Below are positions 36,026 through 47,672 of a stretch of 64,000 bases of DNA, one piece after another. This DNA comes from Isoetes taiwanensis. Taxonomy: Eukaryota > Streptophyta > Lycopodiopsida > Isoetales > Isoetaceae. Position numbers and translations under genes: made by a program. Location of the stretch: positions 12,266,725 to 12,330,724 of the forward strand of contig JAJEKV010000002.1 in the NCBI GenBank assembly GCA_021234155.1, given 5' to 3'. The notes beneath the pieces are model-generated. The model did no database searches and was not told the origin of the DNA. It was given only the letters and a program-made list of their open reading frames with translations. The stretch's first letter is position 1. Every line of letters begins with the position of its first letter.

Positions 36026-37689
36026 ATTTTGCTATAGATAACACATATTTTTTCGTAAGGCCATGTAGATATATATAAATAGAAATATAAGATACAATTT
36101 TTCAAAATACAGATTTTTTTTAATAATCATTGGCGGCGTGTTCATCGAGAGTTTCTCATAATCATCCGTGTTAATTTTATCAGCGGTCAATTTGATCCTC
36201 GCTGCGCCCCACTGCGTCTCGACGCTCACCTTTCTCCGGATGAGAAGCTTCTTCGTCAGCCTTCGAGATTCAACATCTTGCAAAGTCAAGACTTCCCGCT
36301 GGCGCTGGTCAATGGCCTTTGGGTCAAGCTGGGGGTACATGACGCTCTCGACCCTACCTGTAATGCCCGCTACGCATTTCATCTTTCCTAACTCATGCTC
36401 AGATGTCACACCGATTCTTCCTACATGAAGGGATGCCCTAGAGAAGGCTCCACCGTGAGAAGAAATCTAGTACGATGTTACTTTGAGGGCGAGCTTATCA
36501 ACAAGGTAGAACGCAGCTCGAGGGACCAATCTGCTTATGCACCGAGATATTCTCCTTCCATACCCCGCCAACTCCACTTAAACCCCGCCTTGCATGAGTT
36601 TTTAGCCATAACATCGCCCTCCCATGGGCTTCCTTAGGAATAGGAGGAATTTATGGGGAGCTTTCTAGGATGGTCGCCAAATAGCCCGAGGTCCGTGTCT
36701 TCGTCGCCTCCGCCTGCGTCAAAATCCTCGTAGCAAATAGAAGAGCTTGTGGCTCTTTGATTCTGAACCACCAGAGCTCGGTCTCCCTCTTCATAGATTC
36801 CTACAAAACACTCTTGACACGGATTCTAGTCTTTCAAGTGCACCGGGCAAACGCGAGTTATGCTCCTACCGACGAAACATAGAATCCAAGATGTCTCTAC
36901 ATCCGCCATCTTTGAGACATTATCGAAGAACGCGTTCTGATCTCACTTTTCCAAATTGGAGTAAGTCGCCTTGCATCTAAACATATCATCTTTGGCGTGT
37001 AGAATCAGACGCTCGTTCGTTCGAATCCCCCAGCGACATGCTCCACAAACCATCTTGGCGGGTCCTTTTCTCGCTTCAGTCAAGGATTTTTCAATGGACT
37101 CGACAAGGAGAATGGCATGTTACCATGAACTCCCTCTTTGAGTATTCCTTCCTGCACCCACTTATGGTGGCATACCCCCAAACCCGGCGTGCTTTATCCG
37201 GAGAAGTGGTGCAGGGCTTTCAGTAGGTCCTCGAATTTCTTGTACTTAGTGCCAATTTGATCCGCAATGAAGTGCGATCTCCTTCTTCATGTAAGCAAGT
37301 ACTCTTAAGTTCTCCCTCGCCTTGAAGAAATTATCGCCTTTGTAATCTGGAGGTGACTTTTGACGATATATCCCCCGCTTAATGCTTCTTCGAGGACCTT
37401 TCTACAATCATCATAGTCCAAGCCCCTCATGCATCTAAGGTAGTTGTCAATCGAAGTAATCTTTGTCTTTGGCAAAATTGATTACTATAGCTTGACCCCT
37501 GTTATCCTTAAGTTCTCCCTTCCTCCATTTGTTCCACATCTGGCGGAAGAGTGCATAGACATCATCTGGCATGAAGACAAACCGATTGACATCCTTCGTG
37601 TGTTTGCCCCTCAGAATCTTGTCTGCCATTTCAAGGTAGTGCTGCAAGAGAACTGGCGATTTTAGAATTCCAAATGTTGCTATTTACAT

Positions 37690-37766
37690 CTAATGGCGCA
37701 GCTGCGCTATTTATATCAAATGGCGCAGCTGCGCGATTTACATCAAATGGCGCAGCTGCGCCATTT
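37690..37766. repeat. 27-bp tandem array of palindromes in the R1 intron
   Basis: Three units at 27-bp spacing, each centred on GGCGCAGCTGCGCC. The third (37,745-37,766) is a perfect 22-bp palindrome with arms AAATGGCGCAG. The others have one or two changes in the outer arms. Confidence 0.9.
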
Positions 37767-37770
37767 CAAC

Positions 37771-39840
37771 TCAAATATTAGGGAGGGATGCCTAATATAT
37801 GATGTTAAAGATAATGAGCTGCGAACAGAACGGAAGATGGCACATGTGATCTTTATTATGATAGCCATGTTGTCAGACGAGGATTATGATATTGCTAAGG
37901 CCAAGGGTGACAATAGCAGTGCATGGGAATGTTTTCTTCTAGATGATCCAGACTTAAAAACTATATTCTATCATACGGATCAGGATCGGTCGTAATCAGG
38001 ATGAGTCAAAGAGGATGAGGATCGGGACCCTCCTAAGTGGGGAAATCAAGTACGAAGCTACAAACTAAGGAGAAGGGCCCCTTAAATAAAAATGGATTTC
38101 CCCATCTATGGTCGCTTACCTCGTCGAGGCATTTGCTCCAATTGATACAACACCGCTTGGAGCTTCATGTTGGAGGTTATATTGCCCGAGAGAGGCTCTT
38201 ATGGGTGTTAGAAGATGTCACCGCTTTGTGAGTGATGAGCGGGCCAAAGACTTTCTTGAACCATTCCTCATGCATGTGCTTGCCAAATCTCCTAAAGGCC
38301 CTTATGGCAACCCGAATCATCAGCAATCAAAAGTCTCGTAGACTTGTCCAATTCGAAAGTGGACGATGGTTCTCGTGAGGGAACTAGTAATCCGCTACCG
38401 ATAAGGAAAAAAGCAATGAACAAATAGTCGCTAAACCGGCCGCTCAAAGTAATGTGATCGCGGCGAACTTAGGGAATATCTATGCCTCCCTTCAGGGTGA
38501 TGCAAGCAACAATAGAGTAGATTCACAAAAGTTAAAATGAACTAATTGACGTGGGCAACCGAAACCGAAGGCAACCAAGGCTTACTCTAGTGATTCACAG
38601 GTTTGCCAAATCAATAGTAAAATAATGTCGGTTGTGAAGGACACAAATGGAACTAATAGAAAATAACAATTATAACAAATGTAAGAGCACGACGATTAAG
38701 GGTGGCGAAGGGGAGAATGACGCACGACGAACCCAAAATAAACCGAAGATGATAGGTATGGCCTTGCATCAAATCGGCGCCACGCCGTGATTTAATTTGT
38801 ATTACCTTTGAATTAAATCGCGCCAAAGGCGTTTTGATTATTTTTCGTTGTCAACTAAATCACGCCGAAGCCGCATTTGGTTAAGACTATCTCAAATCAC
38901 GCCAAGGCGTTTGTATTGTTTGTGTTATCGATCTTGTCGACGGATACATGTTTGATGTTTCAGCTTGCATTGCGCTTTCTAAGAAGGTTGTGGTGTTCGA
39001 CCTAAATCGGAGTCCTTTGCAAGACTTTTAAGAAAAAAAAAAGTGGCTAGAGATCGGTTTCACCGGACACCGAGAATCAAACACCAAGTGGATCTATCCG
39101 CACAAGACTTGAAGGAGATGCTAGATGAGGCATTCGGGTTATTTCGAAGTTGGTATTTGGTCATCCATGGAACTAAGGAACATCAAGGATACTTTGGAAG
39201 CACTGAGGAAATGCGTAGACATTGGTTGATCTTTTGGGATCGTAACAAATGTGTGAAGTTCACTAATCCCAAGGATCCAACAAAAGCCTATCTTCATCAA
39301 ACACTTGAGTAACATGATGGACGAAACTTGGTATCGAGAATAAGGATGATATAATCATAGTGGATGATGATGCTCTCAAATGCTTCTACAATCAAACGCA
39401 GTTTCCGAATCCACCATCTTACGACATCCAAAAACTTTCATGACGGATGATTTTCTCGTGAAGTTTGTGTCTATTATGCATAATTTGGCTATGGGGATGA
39501 CGGTGGGTGAAGTGTTAGATTCATACCCGAACCGATAGAAACTACCGACATGGAACCACACCTTGTTAAATACGTGGAAAAACATGGATTGACCCCTTAA
39601 TGTTTTATTGGAATATATGATATTTTTGTATGATATTTGTGCCATGTATCGATAATTTCGAAGTCCGAATTGCCTCCAAAAATAATGCAAGGTGTTATTA
39701 TCAAACCTAATATTATCATCTAAATGCTCTTCAATTTTGGTCTCATCTATGTTAGCAACTTGCTCTTCATTTTTGCATATTTCAATTCGCATATGAAACG
39801 TCACACGTGAATCGCAACCTTATGTTATTTTTGAAGTCCA
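37771..39840. other. Unassigned stretch with short open frames and a palindromic repeat cluster
   Basis: Plus-strand frames at 37,693-37,995, 38,108-38,341 and 39,043-39,312 read like protein (for example DLKEMLDEAFGLFRSWYLVI and RHWLIFWDRNKCVKFTNP) and may be broken exons of one gene, but I do not recognise a family. 38,760-38,930 carries about four inverted repeats of the form AAATCACGCC...GGCGTGATTT, a third palindrome type with the same architecture as those at 37.7 and 35.9 kb. The minus frame 39,376-39,804 is probably chance. Confidence 0.4.
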
Positions 39841-40540
39841 AAAAAAAAGATTAAAAAAAACAAAAACCCCCTAGAAGACAATAGCAGGTTGGCGTGATTT
39901 TGGAGTTGACATAATCCCAATTTAATTGGATGATGGTTTTAAGGTATTGATATATTGCTTCGTTTAATGACATGTCCACCTTCATCACCCGACAACCACC
40001 TCAAGAACAAAGTTTTTTGAAATTAAAAGATATGCCTCAACCATACCTCTTAATTAAGAGGTATATCTCAATCATAGGAATATACCATGGTGATTATGTT
40101 ACGCTACTTAGACAAATGTCTTAGTGATGGAAGGTAGAAGGTATGTCTCAATCATAGAGGCAAATGTCCATGTGCAACACCAAACATTTTTCCAGGTTCA
40201 TGAATTCCCCATGTACTTGCTTATGGTATGGTGAAGACACCCACCATGATAAGCACCTAGACATAGTTTATGGTAAAGACAATGGCCACACTAACTTGGA
40301 CAACATTCAGGGGCATCACCCACCATTTTTGCTCCGCTTTGTATAGTGACAGCCTCTGAAGATCCCAAAGGTAACAAATCCTGTATTTTACATCAAAGTA
40401 ACAAATATGATCTAGGGCACATGTGCTATTTGTTTATATAGAATGTAAAAAGTGATCATAAGCGTCTCATTCACATTACACACATTTGAAAGAATTAGTA
40501 CAAACATTATAATCACATCACATTCCCTACCACGTTCCCA
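39841..40540. repeat. Degenerate single copy of the ~290-bp satellite and flank
   Basis: 40,018-40,360 contains the words AGGTATGTCTCAATCATA, CCCACCATTTTTGC and GATCCCAAAG, in the order found in the 42-kb and 61-kb arrays. A perfect palindrome ACCTCTTAATTAAGAGGT lies at 40,046. The flank 40,440-40,535 (GTAAAAAGTGATCATAAGC...) is repeated at 41,136-41,220. Confidence 0.6.
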
Positions 40541-40544
40541 AATT

Positions 40545-41097
40545 GCCCGCCCGCAGCTCATTGCCTCCATTCGCGCAGACAGGTGCCCACCATCTTCGCG
40601 ATCGAGGCGGGCGGTGGATTGGGGAGCCCCGCCGGACGGGCTCTGCTGGTCTTTGCCAAACGGGTGCCGCTGGAGGATGAGTCTCACACTTTCCGTAGAG
40701 TTGCCCGCTCACGTTCGATCGGGCCGGGCGGACGCCCTTAAATGCGGTTGACGCGTGCCGCTGCATTTGCCGATGAACACACGGTCAAGACGTGCCGCGG
40801 GGTCATACATCCGTGAGGTAATCGGACTGCGGAGGTCAGTCACCTTTGCCCCCTTTGGTCCGTCCACGACTAGGCACTACTGGGGTGGTGCGTGACCATA
40901 TATATGGGATGTTTCTCAGATTTTATATGATTAGCCTGAGTTTTGTCGGCCCGGCCGATTCCGCCACCGGTTTTCCTCGAAAACCCTTCGGGCGGGGGTT
41001 TTAATCCGGGCAATAATCCGCTTTCAAGTTTTTAGATTAGGTCCCATAATCGATTGGTCTCCGTGGACGATAAAAGTAACTTCCTTCCTTCCTTCCT
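40545..41097 (+). mobile_element. 5'-truncated LINE 3' end with CCTT tail
   Basis: Homologous to the end of the LINE at 47,125-47,672 (GGTGCCCACCATCTT, AGTCTCACACTTTCCG, GATTGGTCTCCGTGGACGAT). It ends in (CTTC)n. It sits between two copies of a local repeat whose homologue without insertion is at 41,205, as expected for a target-primed insertion. No intact protein. Confidence 0.75.
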
Positions 41098-42039
41098 ACA
41101 AACATGTCTCCACTTGCCTTAATGTTTATAGAGAATGTAAAAAGTGATTATAAGCTTCTCATTCGCATAAGACACATGTGGAAGAACTAGTACAAACATT
41201 ATAATCACATCACATTCCCTATAAACATGTCTTTACTTGCCTTACTATCCATAATTGCATGACCAATAGTTACTCCATAATTGCACGACCGAGTACGTTT
41301 GAAAGTGCCAAGTGGCAAGTATGATGAACCTAGACATGTTTTATGGTAAAGACAATGACCAATATTTAGTCTATAATTGCACGGCCGAGCAGGTTTGAAA
41401 GTGGTAGGTATAATGAACCTAGACATGTTTTATGGTGAAGACAATGGCCGATAATTAGTCTTCTTTCCCACTAACCTTGAAACATTGTTTACTTCATTTA
41501 TCAACCTAATCGGCCTCCATGCATCAATGGTGATCCATGCATCAATGGTGATAGGGATTGATCACCCTCTTCATATAAATAGTGACAAAAAAAAAAGTAA
41601 AGAAAAAGAAAAAGAAAACATTTAGCTTATATATCTGTACTTCTAGACCTCTGTTATTTATGTAACGTGTCCATTTTTCTTTGTGTGGCATGTAAAGAAT
41701 TTTATCTTACGTTACGTTCTACGTTTTTCAAGATGTTGAGGCGACTTAGAGTTTATGGAAATGAGATAGATAATCTAACTCTATATCTAAAGGATCAACA
41801 TCCTTGCAGCTATAGTCGTAATGGAAATTATGGAGGACCCTCATGTCATCCACTCTAAAACATTGTTTTGAATGAGGCAGTAATCTAACTCTGTATCTAG
41901 AGGATCAACATCCGTGCAGAGCCAACAAACCAAAATTTTGATAATTTTTTTATCTCTTACTTATTATGTCAAGGTCCTTCCTCCATATAGTGTAACATAC
42001 TTTAATCTTTCCTTATAAGCTAATCCCAATATCAAAACC
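41098..42039. repeat. Local ~85-bp tandem repeat and spacer
   Basis: About three units at 41,248-41,480 share ATAATTGCACGGCCGAG, GGTTTGAAAGTG and AACCTAGACATGTTTTATGG. 41,480-42,039 is AT-rich with a repeated AGAGGATCAACATCC word. No gene was recognised. Confidence 0.6.
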
Positions 42040-42935
42040 TTGCTTCCACACGTCATATCTTTGCGGACATTTATTGACTATGTTCAAATCATCAAACCAC
42101 CTTTAGATCAAAGTAGTAAGAGGTATGTCTCAACCATAGGGATATATTCTTTTACGTCGCTTGGACAATTGTCCAAGTGCACTATTTTTTCCCTACGCTT
42201 ATATATAGTGATAGCCTTTAAAGATCCCAAATGTTCTCCTCCGTGCCTTAACCTCTCATTTCTAAAAACATGTCCATGTCTGCTACTTCGGAGAGGTGTT
42301 GATATATTGCTTAGTTTTGGAGATATGTCCAGCTTAATCACCCTACCAGCCACTTTCAAAGAAGAGTTTTTAAGATACGAAGTATTAAAATGTGTGTCTT
42401 AATCATAAATTCTTTTATGTCAATTGGACAACTATCCAGATGCATTACCCACTATTTTCTTGCCCTATGCTTGTATAGTGGCAGCTTTTAAAGATCTCAA
42501 GAGATCTCCTCCATGTCTTAACCTCCCAATACGGGAAAAGTCTCTGTCCTGATTAAGAGGTATGTCATAATTATAGGGATATGACACTATGATTCTCTTA
42601 CATCGTCTGGACAATTCTCCAGGTGAACCACCCACCATTTTTTTTGCCCTATACTTGTGCAAGAATAGCCGTTAAAGATCCCAAAGGATCTCCTCCATGT
42701 CTTAACCTAGAGCTCAATTACAAAAACGTGTCCATGCCTGCTACTCTATAGAGGTATTGATATATTGCTTAGTTTTGAAGAGTTGTCTAGCTTCATCACC
42801 CTATCAGCCACCTTCGGAGCATAGTTTTCGAGACTCAAAGTATTGAGAGGTGAGTCTTGATCATAGGGATGTGCCAATGTGATTCTCTTACGTCACTTAG
42901 ACTACTGCCAGAGTTGCATCATCCAGCTTTTTTAC
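42040..42935. repeat. ~290-bp satellite array
   Basis: Units begin near 42,116, 42,390 (short), 42,551 and 42,842 with AAGAGGTATGTC-CAATCATAGGGATA. They contain GGACAATTGTCCAGGTGCA, CCCACCATTTTTTGCCCTA, TTTAAAGATCCCAAAGGAT and TGATATATTGCTTAGTTTT. GGACAATTGTCC is itself a palindrome. Related arrays lie at 39,841-40,360 and 61,440-62,140. 42,936-43,271 is AT-rich DNA downstream of the hydroxylase gene. Confidence 0.8.
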
Positions 42936-43271
42936 ACAATCTTACAACTAGAATTCTAGAACGATGAGTGGAAAGTAAAAAGAAATTTGAATAGAAATAC
43001 ACAATTCCTTAAATCGTTTTCTTGACTCACTATCTCATAGGTCCATAAACATAATCATTAATGCATAGATCCACCTATAAACATGGTGGCATGAAGATCC
43101 TATATGTATTAGTCGTATTTTGACATATTTTCATCTATAAAATTGTTAAGTCCATCGGTTGACTTTGTCTTAACTTTGGAAAGACAACTAGATGTCTTAG
43201 CTCCTTTATAGATTCAACTCTTCTTCAATTATATAAATGTCTAATTTTAGATGTTCCACATTGTTATTTTT

Positions 43272-44728
43272 TTAATCTCTTATTTTTGCCTTTTCTAGCA
43301 ATTCTTCTAACTCTTGTAACCCGTGAGCATCTTCAAGCTCCTGTAAAAGCCAAGCAGCCCTTGTTATTACTACTTATGAATAAATCAAACCAATAAAGAC
43401 ATTCAACATATGTACCTTTGGTCCAAATAGAATGCCATATGGAACACCATCGAAGAGGTTGGCATGATGCACCTAAGTTCAATACAATATAAGAGAAAGG
43501 CAATTGATTGAACTTCTGTCAATGCAACAAAATAAGTAATTATTACCCGGTGAGCAACTCGAACCTTTTGAAAAAAAGGTACATTTGCAATTGGTCCAAC
43601 AGGAAACGGCCGTGTAGAACACCATCATGAACAAACATATATGTTATTCCACACATAGTAATGCCTAGACCCTGCAAAGTGAAACATCCGAGTCATAGTA
43701 CAAAAATTGCAAAACAATATGAAAGAGTTCAGAACAAACCGTTGCAAAGCAGAGTCCAGGGATGGGTCCTCTGTGAAGGACCCCAAAGGTCATAAGAGTA
43801 ATTGCAGGGATGGCATTCATAATATAAAAGACATCATTTAGTTCAAAAAGCCCTTTGCGTGGACGATGGTGTGACTGCAAAGTGAGCAAAAAATTAATAA
43901 CGTAGATTTAAAAAACTATAAGATAGGTAATAGGTAGCAAAAGTAGTATTGATTCTTCACCACATGTATATCCCAAAACGATCCATGCCAAAGATTCTCG
44001 TGAACCCATCCAGCCCATAACTCAGTAGCCACCTTAAATCCTTCTTGAAATCAGCTTTTATTTATGTTTTAATTGCCAAACAACATAAGTACACACAATG
44101 TCACAATTTCTCTTAGACTGCGTAAGAAAAGAAAGTCATAAAATGCATTATACAAAGGTAATTAACTCACTGCAGCTCCCAGGGCTAGAGAGAATGTGCC
44201 AAATATCTCTATCCATGGTACTTCCGAGTTTTCCTACAAAAAAGAGGCCATATTTGACAATTTTTCTCAAACACAGATCATACACAATATACAGATCATA
44301 ATTTTAAGGGTATGATACTTTTATACTTTTATTTAAGGGTATCATACTTTTATAGAGACCATTTATTTGGGAAGCCTGGAAATAGAGGAACTGACCTGCA
44401 GTTGCCATAGGAACCTTAAATAAACGGCATAAGCGGCCCCTGCAGCCAAGGTGGTTATGGCAAGTGTAGGAGCCACGGCAGCAAACAGATCTTTAAATTC
44501 CAGTTTTTTGCTTTCGGTTTGAGCTCCATCCAAATTTGCAATTAGATTTGTACGAGTTTCAACTGAGCCATCAATGTATTCGGATTCTGTGCCTTGGCCC
44601 TTTTGGGGCAAAGCCATGGAAATTGGGATAATCCTTCTCACGAATTTCTTGCATCTGTTATTCGTTAATCCAAGTGAAGAATTTAGATCGGGTCCCCATA
44701 TGCAAGTTATGGGTCTTGCAGCCTGCAT
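43272..44728 (-). CDS. BCH: Beta-carotene 3-hydroxylase (non-heme di-iron), seven exons, one frameshift
   Basis: Plastid membrane enzyme converting beta-carotene via cryptoxanthin to zeaxanthin. Exons (minus): 44728-44396, 44233-44171, 44032-43961, 43874-43740, 43671-43547, 43472-43416, 43340-43272, all with GT-AG introns. The first ATG gives a basic transit-peptide-like N terminus, then a membrane segment (APTLAITTLAAGAAYAVYL). All four histidine motifs are present: HENLWH, HVSHH (across the exon 3-4 joint), HDGVLH and HRVHH. FELNDVFYIMNAIPAI and PYGILFGPKELED are also family signatures, and the gene ends KAKIRD-stop. Exon 5 is 125 bp and lacks one C near 43,602 (CGTTTCCTG where the family needs RFPVG), a frameshift. 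With it corrected the protein would be about 284 residues, a normal length. Either a basecall error or an early pseudogene. Confidence 0.92.
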
Positions 44729-45369
44729 TTTCCGGAAAATCCCAGTTGCTTTTTTGCCTTAAACAGTACGCTTTCGAACTCCAACTCAAAATCAAAACAA
44801 TAAAAGTTTGAAACTCAGTAATTCGGAAGAATCTCTGCCACACCTTGCAAATTCCGTCGTGGAAATTCGGCTTAAGGCCATGCCCCATTTTACACAAAGG
44901 TAACAAATACGACCTAAAACATATGTGCAATTTTGAACCACAACAACAAACACCCTATACCTCACAAATGCAATGTATATCACTATCACCACAACAAACA
45001 CCCTATACATCACAAATGCAATGTATATGTCTTCTTCAAAGAAAATAATCACGTTGATTGATTTCGGCATATTCGGGTTGCCAGTTTGTCTTCTCATTTA
45101 CATTGTCTACATGTGCAAGAATTGGTACAATCATTATATCACGTCACATTCCTTGTAAACATGTGCCCACTTGCCTTAGACCAATGGCTTATACAATGAT
45201 GAAGACGATAGCCCAGTGGTGAAGACAATGGCTTATACATTGAATCGCAGGCACAACACTGTGCTCTCAAGGGTTACGAACTAGATGTGTTCTCCAAAAT
45301 AAGTAGAAGTTCATCACATTTGCTCCTTATGGTGACGACAATGGCTTAGATATGTGTGAAAGTCACTAA
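44729..45369. promoter_or_regulatory. Divergent intergenic region between the hydroxylase and de-epoxidase genes
   Basis: 641 bp separate the two start codons. The part next to the hydroxylase is unique. 44,930-45,040 has a tandem pair of about 55 bp (CACCCTATACATCACAAATG / GCAATGTATAT). 45,110-45,360 resembles dispersed repeats at 40,490 and 41,200 (TCATTATATCACGTCACATT). Position makes it the likely shared promoter; no specific promoter element was assigned. Confidence 0.5.
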
Positions 45370-45845
45370 ATGATAAGCATGAATATTATGGCTTGCAGAT
45401 CAGCTTTAAACGCTTCTTGGTTAGTCATGGTGAAGGATGATAAAGTCGGTCTAGCAAATCATGCTAGTTCGGAGGCTAAACATCAAAGGTTAATACTATT
45501 GAAGACTAAAGCCCGGCTACAGTTTGGACCTGCTGAATGCAAATCATGGAACAATGTCATAAATTTTAAGCATATATGGACTGGATTTCATGCAATGGCC
45601 ATTGTTATGGGGGCATGCATAATGTTTCCCTCGTCAAAATATCCTGTCGACATGCTTAGAACATGGACATGCCTTGTTGGGGAGTGCAGGTATAGCTTCT
45701 TACTAGAATCTTATCTTTATAATAAACTTAACTATGATCATTCTATAGGCCGGAGCTTGCTCGTTGTGTAGCAGATCCTTCATGTGCAGCAAATCTTGTA
45801 TGTTTGGAAACATGTAAGACTGGTCCTGGTGAAACAGAGTGCCAG
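45370..45845 (+). pseudogene. VDE: Violaxanthin de-epoxidase, first two exons, truncated
   Basis: Thylakoid-lumen lipocalin enzyme that converts violaxanthin to zeaxanthin in strong light. Exon 1 is 45,370-45,689: a transit-like N terminus, a hydrophobic thylakoid-transfer segment (FHAMAIVMGACIMF), then VDMLRTWTCLVGEC. Exon 2 is 45,749-45,845: [20 protein letters not shown], then [13 protein letters not shown], the signature cysteine-rich domain. The intron 45,690-45,748 is GT-AG. After CAG at 45,845 a LINE reading RT text starts at once. The lipocalin domain and C-terminal region were not found in the window. The first cysteine of the usual TCxC pair is tryptophan here (TWTC). Probably a truncated gene, unless the rest lies beyond a large insertion. 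Confidence 0.85.
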
Positions 45846-47672
45846 GTTAGACCCCGCCACTCAACGATTGACCATATCTTTACACTGCGGGCACTGATTG
45901 AAGACAAATAGGAATCATCGGCCGAGGACTTGTATTCTTTGCTTTGTGGACTTCAGCGAAGGCTTTTGATACTGCCTCCCGAAAAGGCGTGGGCTAGATC
46001 AAGTCAACCTGGCTCCCCACTGTCGGAGAATGCCATATACAAAGTTGTATGAGAGTTGTTTTGGCGTGGATCACGTGAACGGGCCAAGCATTCACTAGTA
46101 GTATCGGGGTCCCGGGCCACGGGTTGCCCCCACTCGCCAACACTTTTGGCCTCTACATTGAGATCGGTTAGAGCCCCGCTTCATCGAGCATGGGGAATGG
46201 CATACAGCTTTTGCACTACGGTCATCCGCCCGGCTCATCTATCTAATGGACGATGTTGGCCTGATTGCCCACCCCCCTATATGCGCCTCACCGGATGCCC
46301 TAGACACATTTTGTCGGGCTACGACACATGCGCTTATAGTGAATCTGCCAAGACCGGTGGTTCTCATATCCTCTTCCGCGTCACCCCATGCCTCCTGCAC
46401 TCACATATCGGGAATGACTGTGGACGCCACGCCCACCTACAAGTACCTAGGGGTGGAGTTCCCCTCCTCGCTCTGGGCTGGAGGCGTCTATCCGCTTCTG
46501 GGTGACAAAGCAGTCGGGAAGCGCTTTATGCCATGCGTAGAACAACAAATCACCGGTAGAGCTCTATGATTGGGGCCATCGGTCACATCTGTTTCGCACC
46601 GGTCGAGCCTGTCCTTACATCAGACGGGTCGAGGTTTGGGGCCCCGATCGCCTCTTTGGCGACTGAATGACTTGGAGCAGTCGCGAAGGCATTTTTGGCA
46701 CGCGCACTTGGGGTGAAACCTTCAGTCCCTTATCGACATCGCTGCGCGAGATCGGATTCTTGCCGCTTCGGCAGCCCTTGATAGACACATCGCCTATTTT
46801 CGAGAAAGTGGTTACTATGGGTGATGCTCGGCCCCGCGACCGGGCTTACACCGTGGCAATGGGTCCGCAGCGGCTTAGGCCCGTTGGAGGGGTAAGAGAG
46901 ATCGGTGGTTAAGATGGAACGTCAGGAGCACATGTCGTCGCAGTGGACACAAATGGCCGATCGTGGATGGCCTGCGGGAGTACCTAGACGCTTGTTTCCT
47001 TGGCAAGCTCGGGACCGGGCGCTTTAGAGCATGTCAAACGGCCCATTACAAAGGAGCACATCAACCCCGCGTGTTAGCGGGGTCCACAGCTCTACCGCTT
47101 TCCCGGTACCCCCCTGAAAAAGCGCAGACTCATTGACTCCATTCGCCACAGGTGCCCACCATCTTCACATTGAGGCGGGCGGGGTGGATTGGGAGCCCCC
47201 GGGGCAGACTCTGTCGCTGTCTTTGTCAAACGGGTGCCATTGAGGATGAGTCTCACACTTTCCGAGTTGCCCGGCGTTGGTCCGGTCCGGTGCGGATCAC
47301 GCTCCCTTAGTACGGCCGGGACTTGCCCTTACATTTGCCGATGAACACACCGCCGCATCGTGCCTCCCGGTCGTACATTGAGGTAATCTTGGACTGCGGG
47401 TCACCTTTGCCCCCTTTGGTGCCTTTCGGCTGATTAGGCACTACGGTCGCGGTGCATGACCGTGTATATATTTGGGTGTTTTACGCATTTTATATGTTAG
47501 CCTGATTTTGTCGGCAAAGGCGATTCTTTGCCACGGTTTTCCCTCGAAAACCCTTCCGGTGGGGTTTTAATCCGGCGAGAATCCGCCGCTTGCGTTTTTG
47601 TATTGGGTCCCATAGACCGATTGGTCTCCGTGGACGATAAAAGTACCTTCCTTCCTTCCTTCCTTCCGTTTT
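45846..47672 (+). mobile_element. 5'-truncated LINE with RT remnants and CCTT tail
   Basis: The plus strand carries non-LTR reverse transcriptase text in shifting frames: [17 protein letters not shown] (45,855), a FVDFS-type block (45,940), a GCPLSP-like region (46,110), and LMDDVGLIAHPP (46,243), equivalent to the YADD box with Y and A changed. Then come FCRATTHALIVNLPRP and YKYLGVEF. The 3' portion from 47,125 matches 40,545-41,097, and the element ends with (CTTC)n. Stops and shifts make it dead. It starts directly at the end of the de-epoxidase exon 2. Confidence 0.8.

Larger units (their letters stand above)
35505..37770 (-). pseudogene. ParB/methyltransferase-like gene, truncated copy R1
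   Basis: Homologous on the minus strand to 50,683-52,061 plus 54,790-55,610. Pieces in coding order: intron remnant with palindromes (37,642-37,770); an exon starting HYLEMADKILRGKHTKDVNR with DVYALFRQMWNKWRKGELKD (to about 37,430); decayed middle; then LHVGRIGVTSEHELGKM and a C-terminal tail. The tail reaches a likely original stop near 36,120 once one frame slip is allowed for. The ParB-like and N-terminal exons are absent, because homology ends inside the intron at about 37,770. The block starts at 35,505 (AAGCAGAGTTTCATTAAA), immediately after copia RNase H. Not functional. Confidence 0.7.

Noticed and set aside
37012-37030. GTTCGAATCCCC resembling a tRNA B-box
   Set aside because: No matching A-box or cloverleaf around it; it lies in the decayed ParB-like gene.
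46056-46569. 149- and 107-codon plus-strand frames as separate genes
   Set aside because: They are frame-shifted parts of the LINE reverse transcriptase, not independent proteins.
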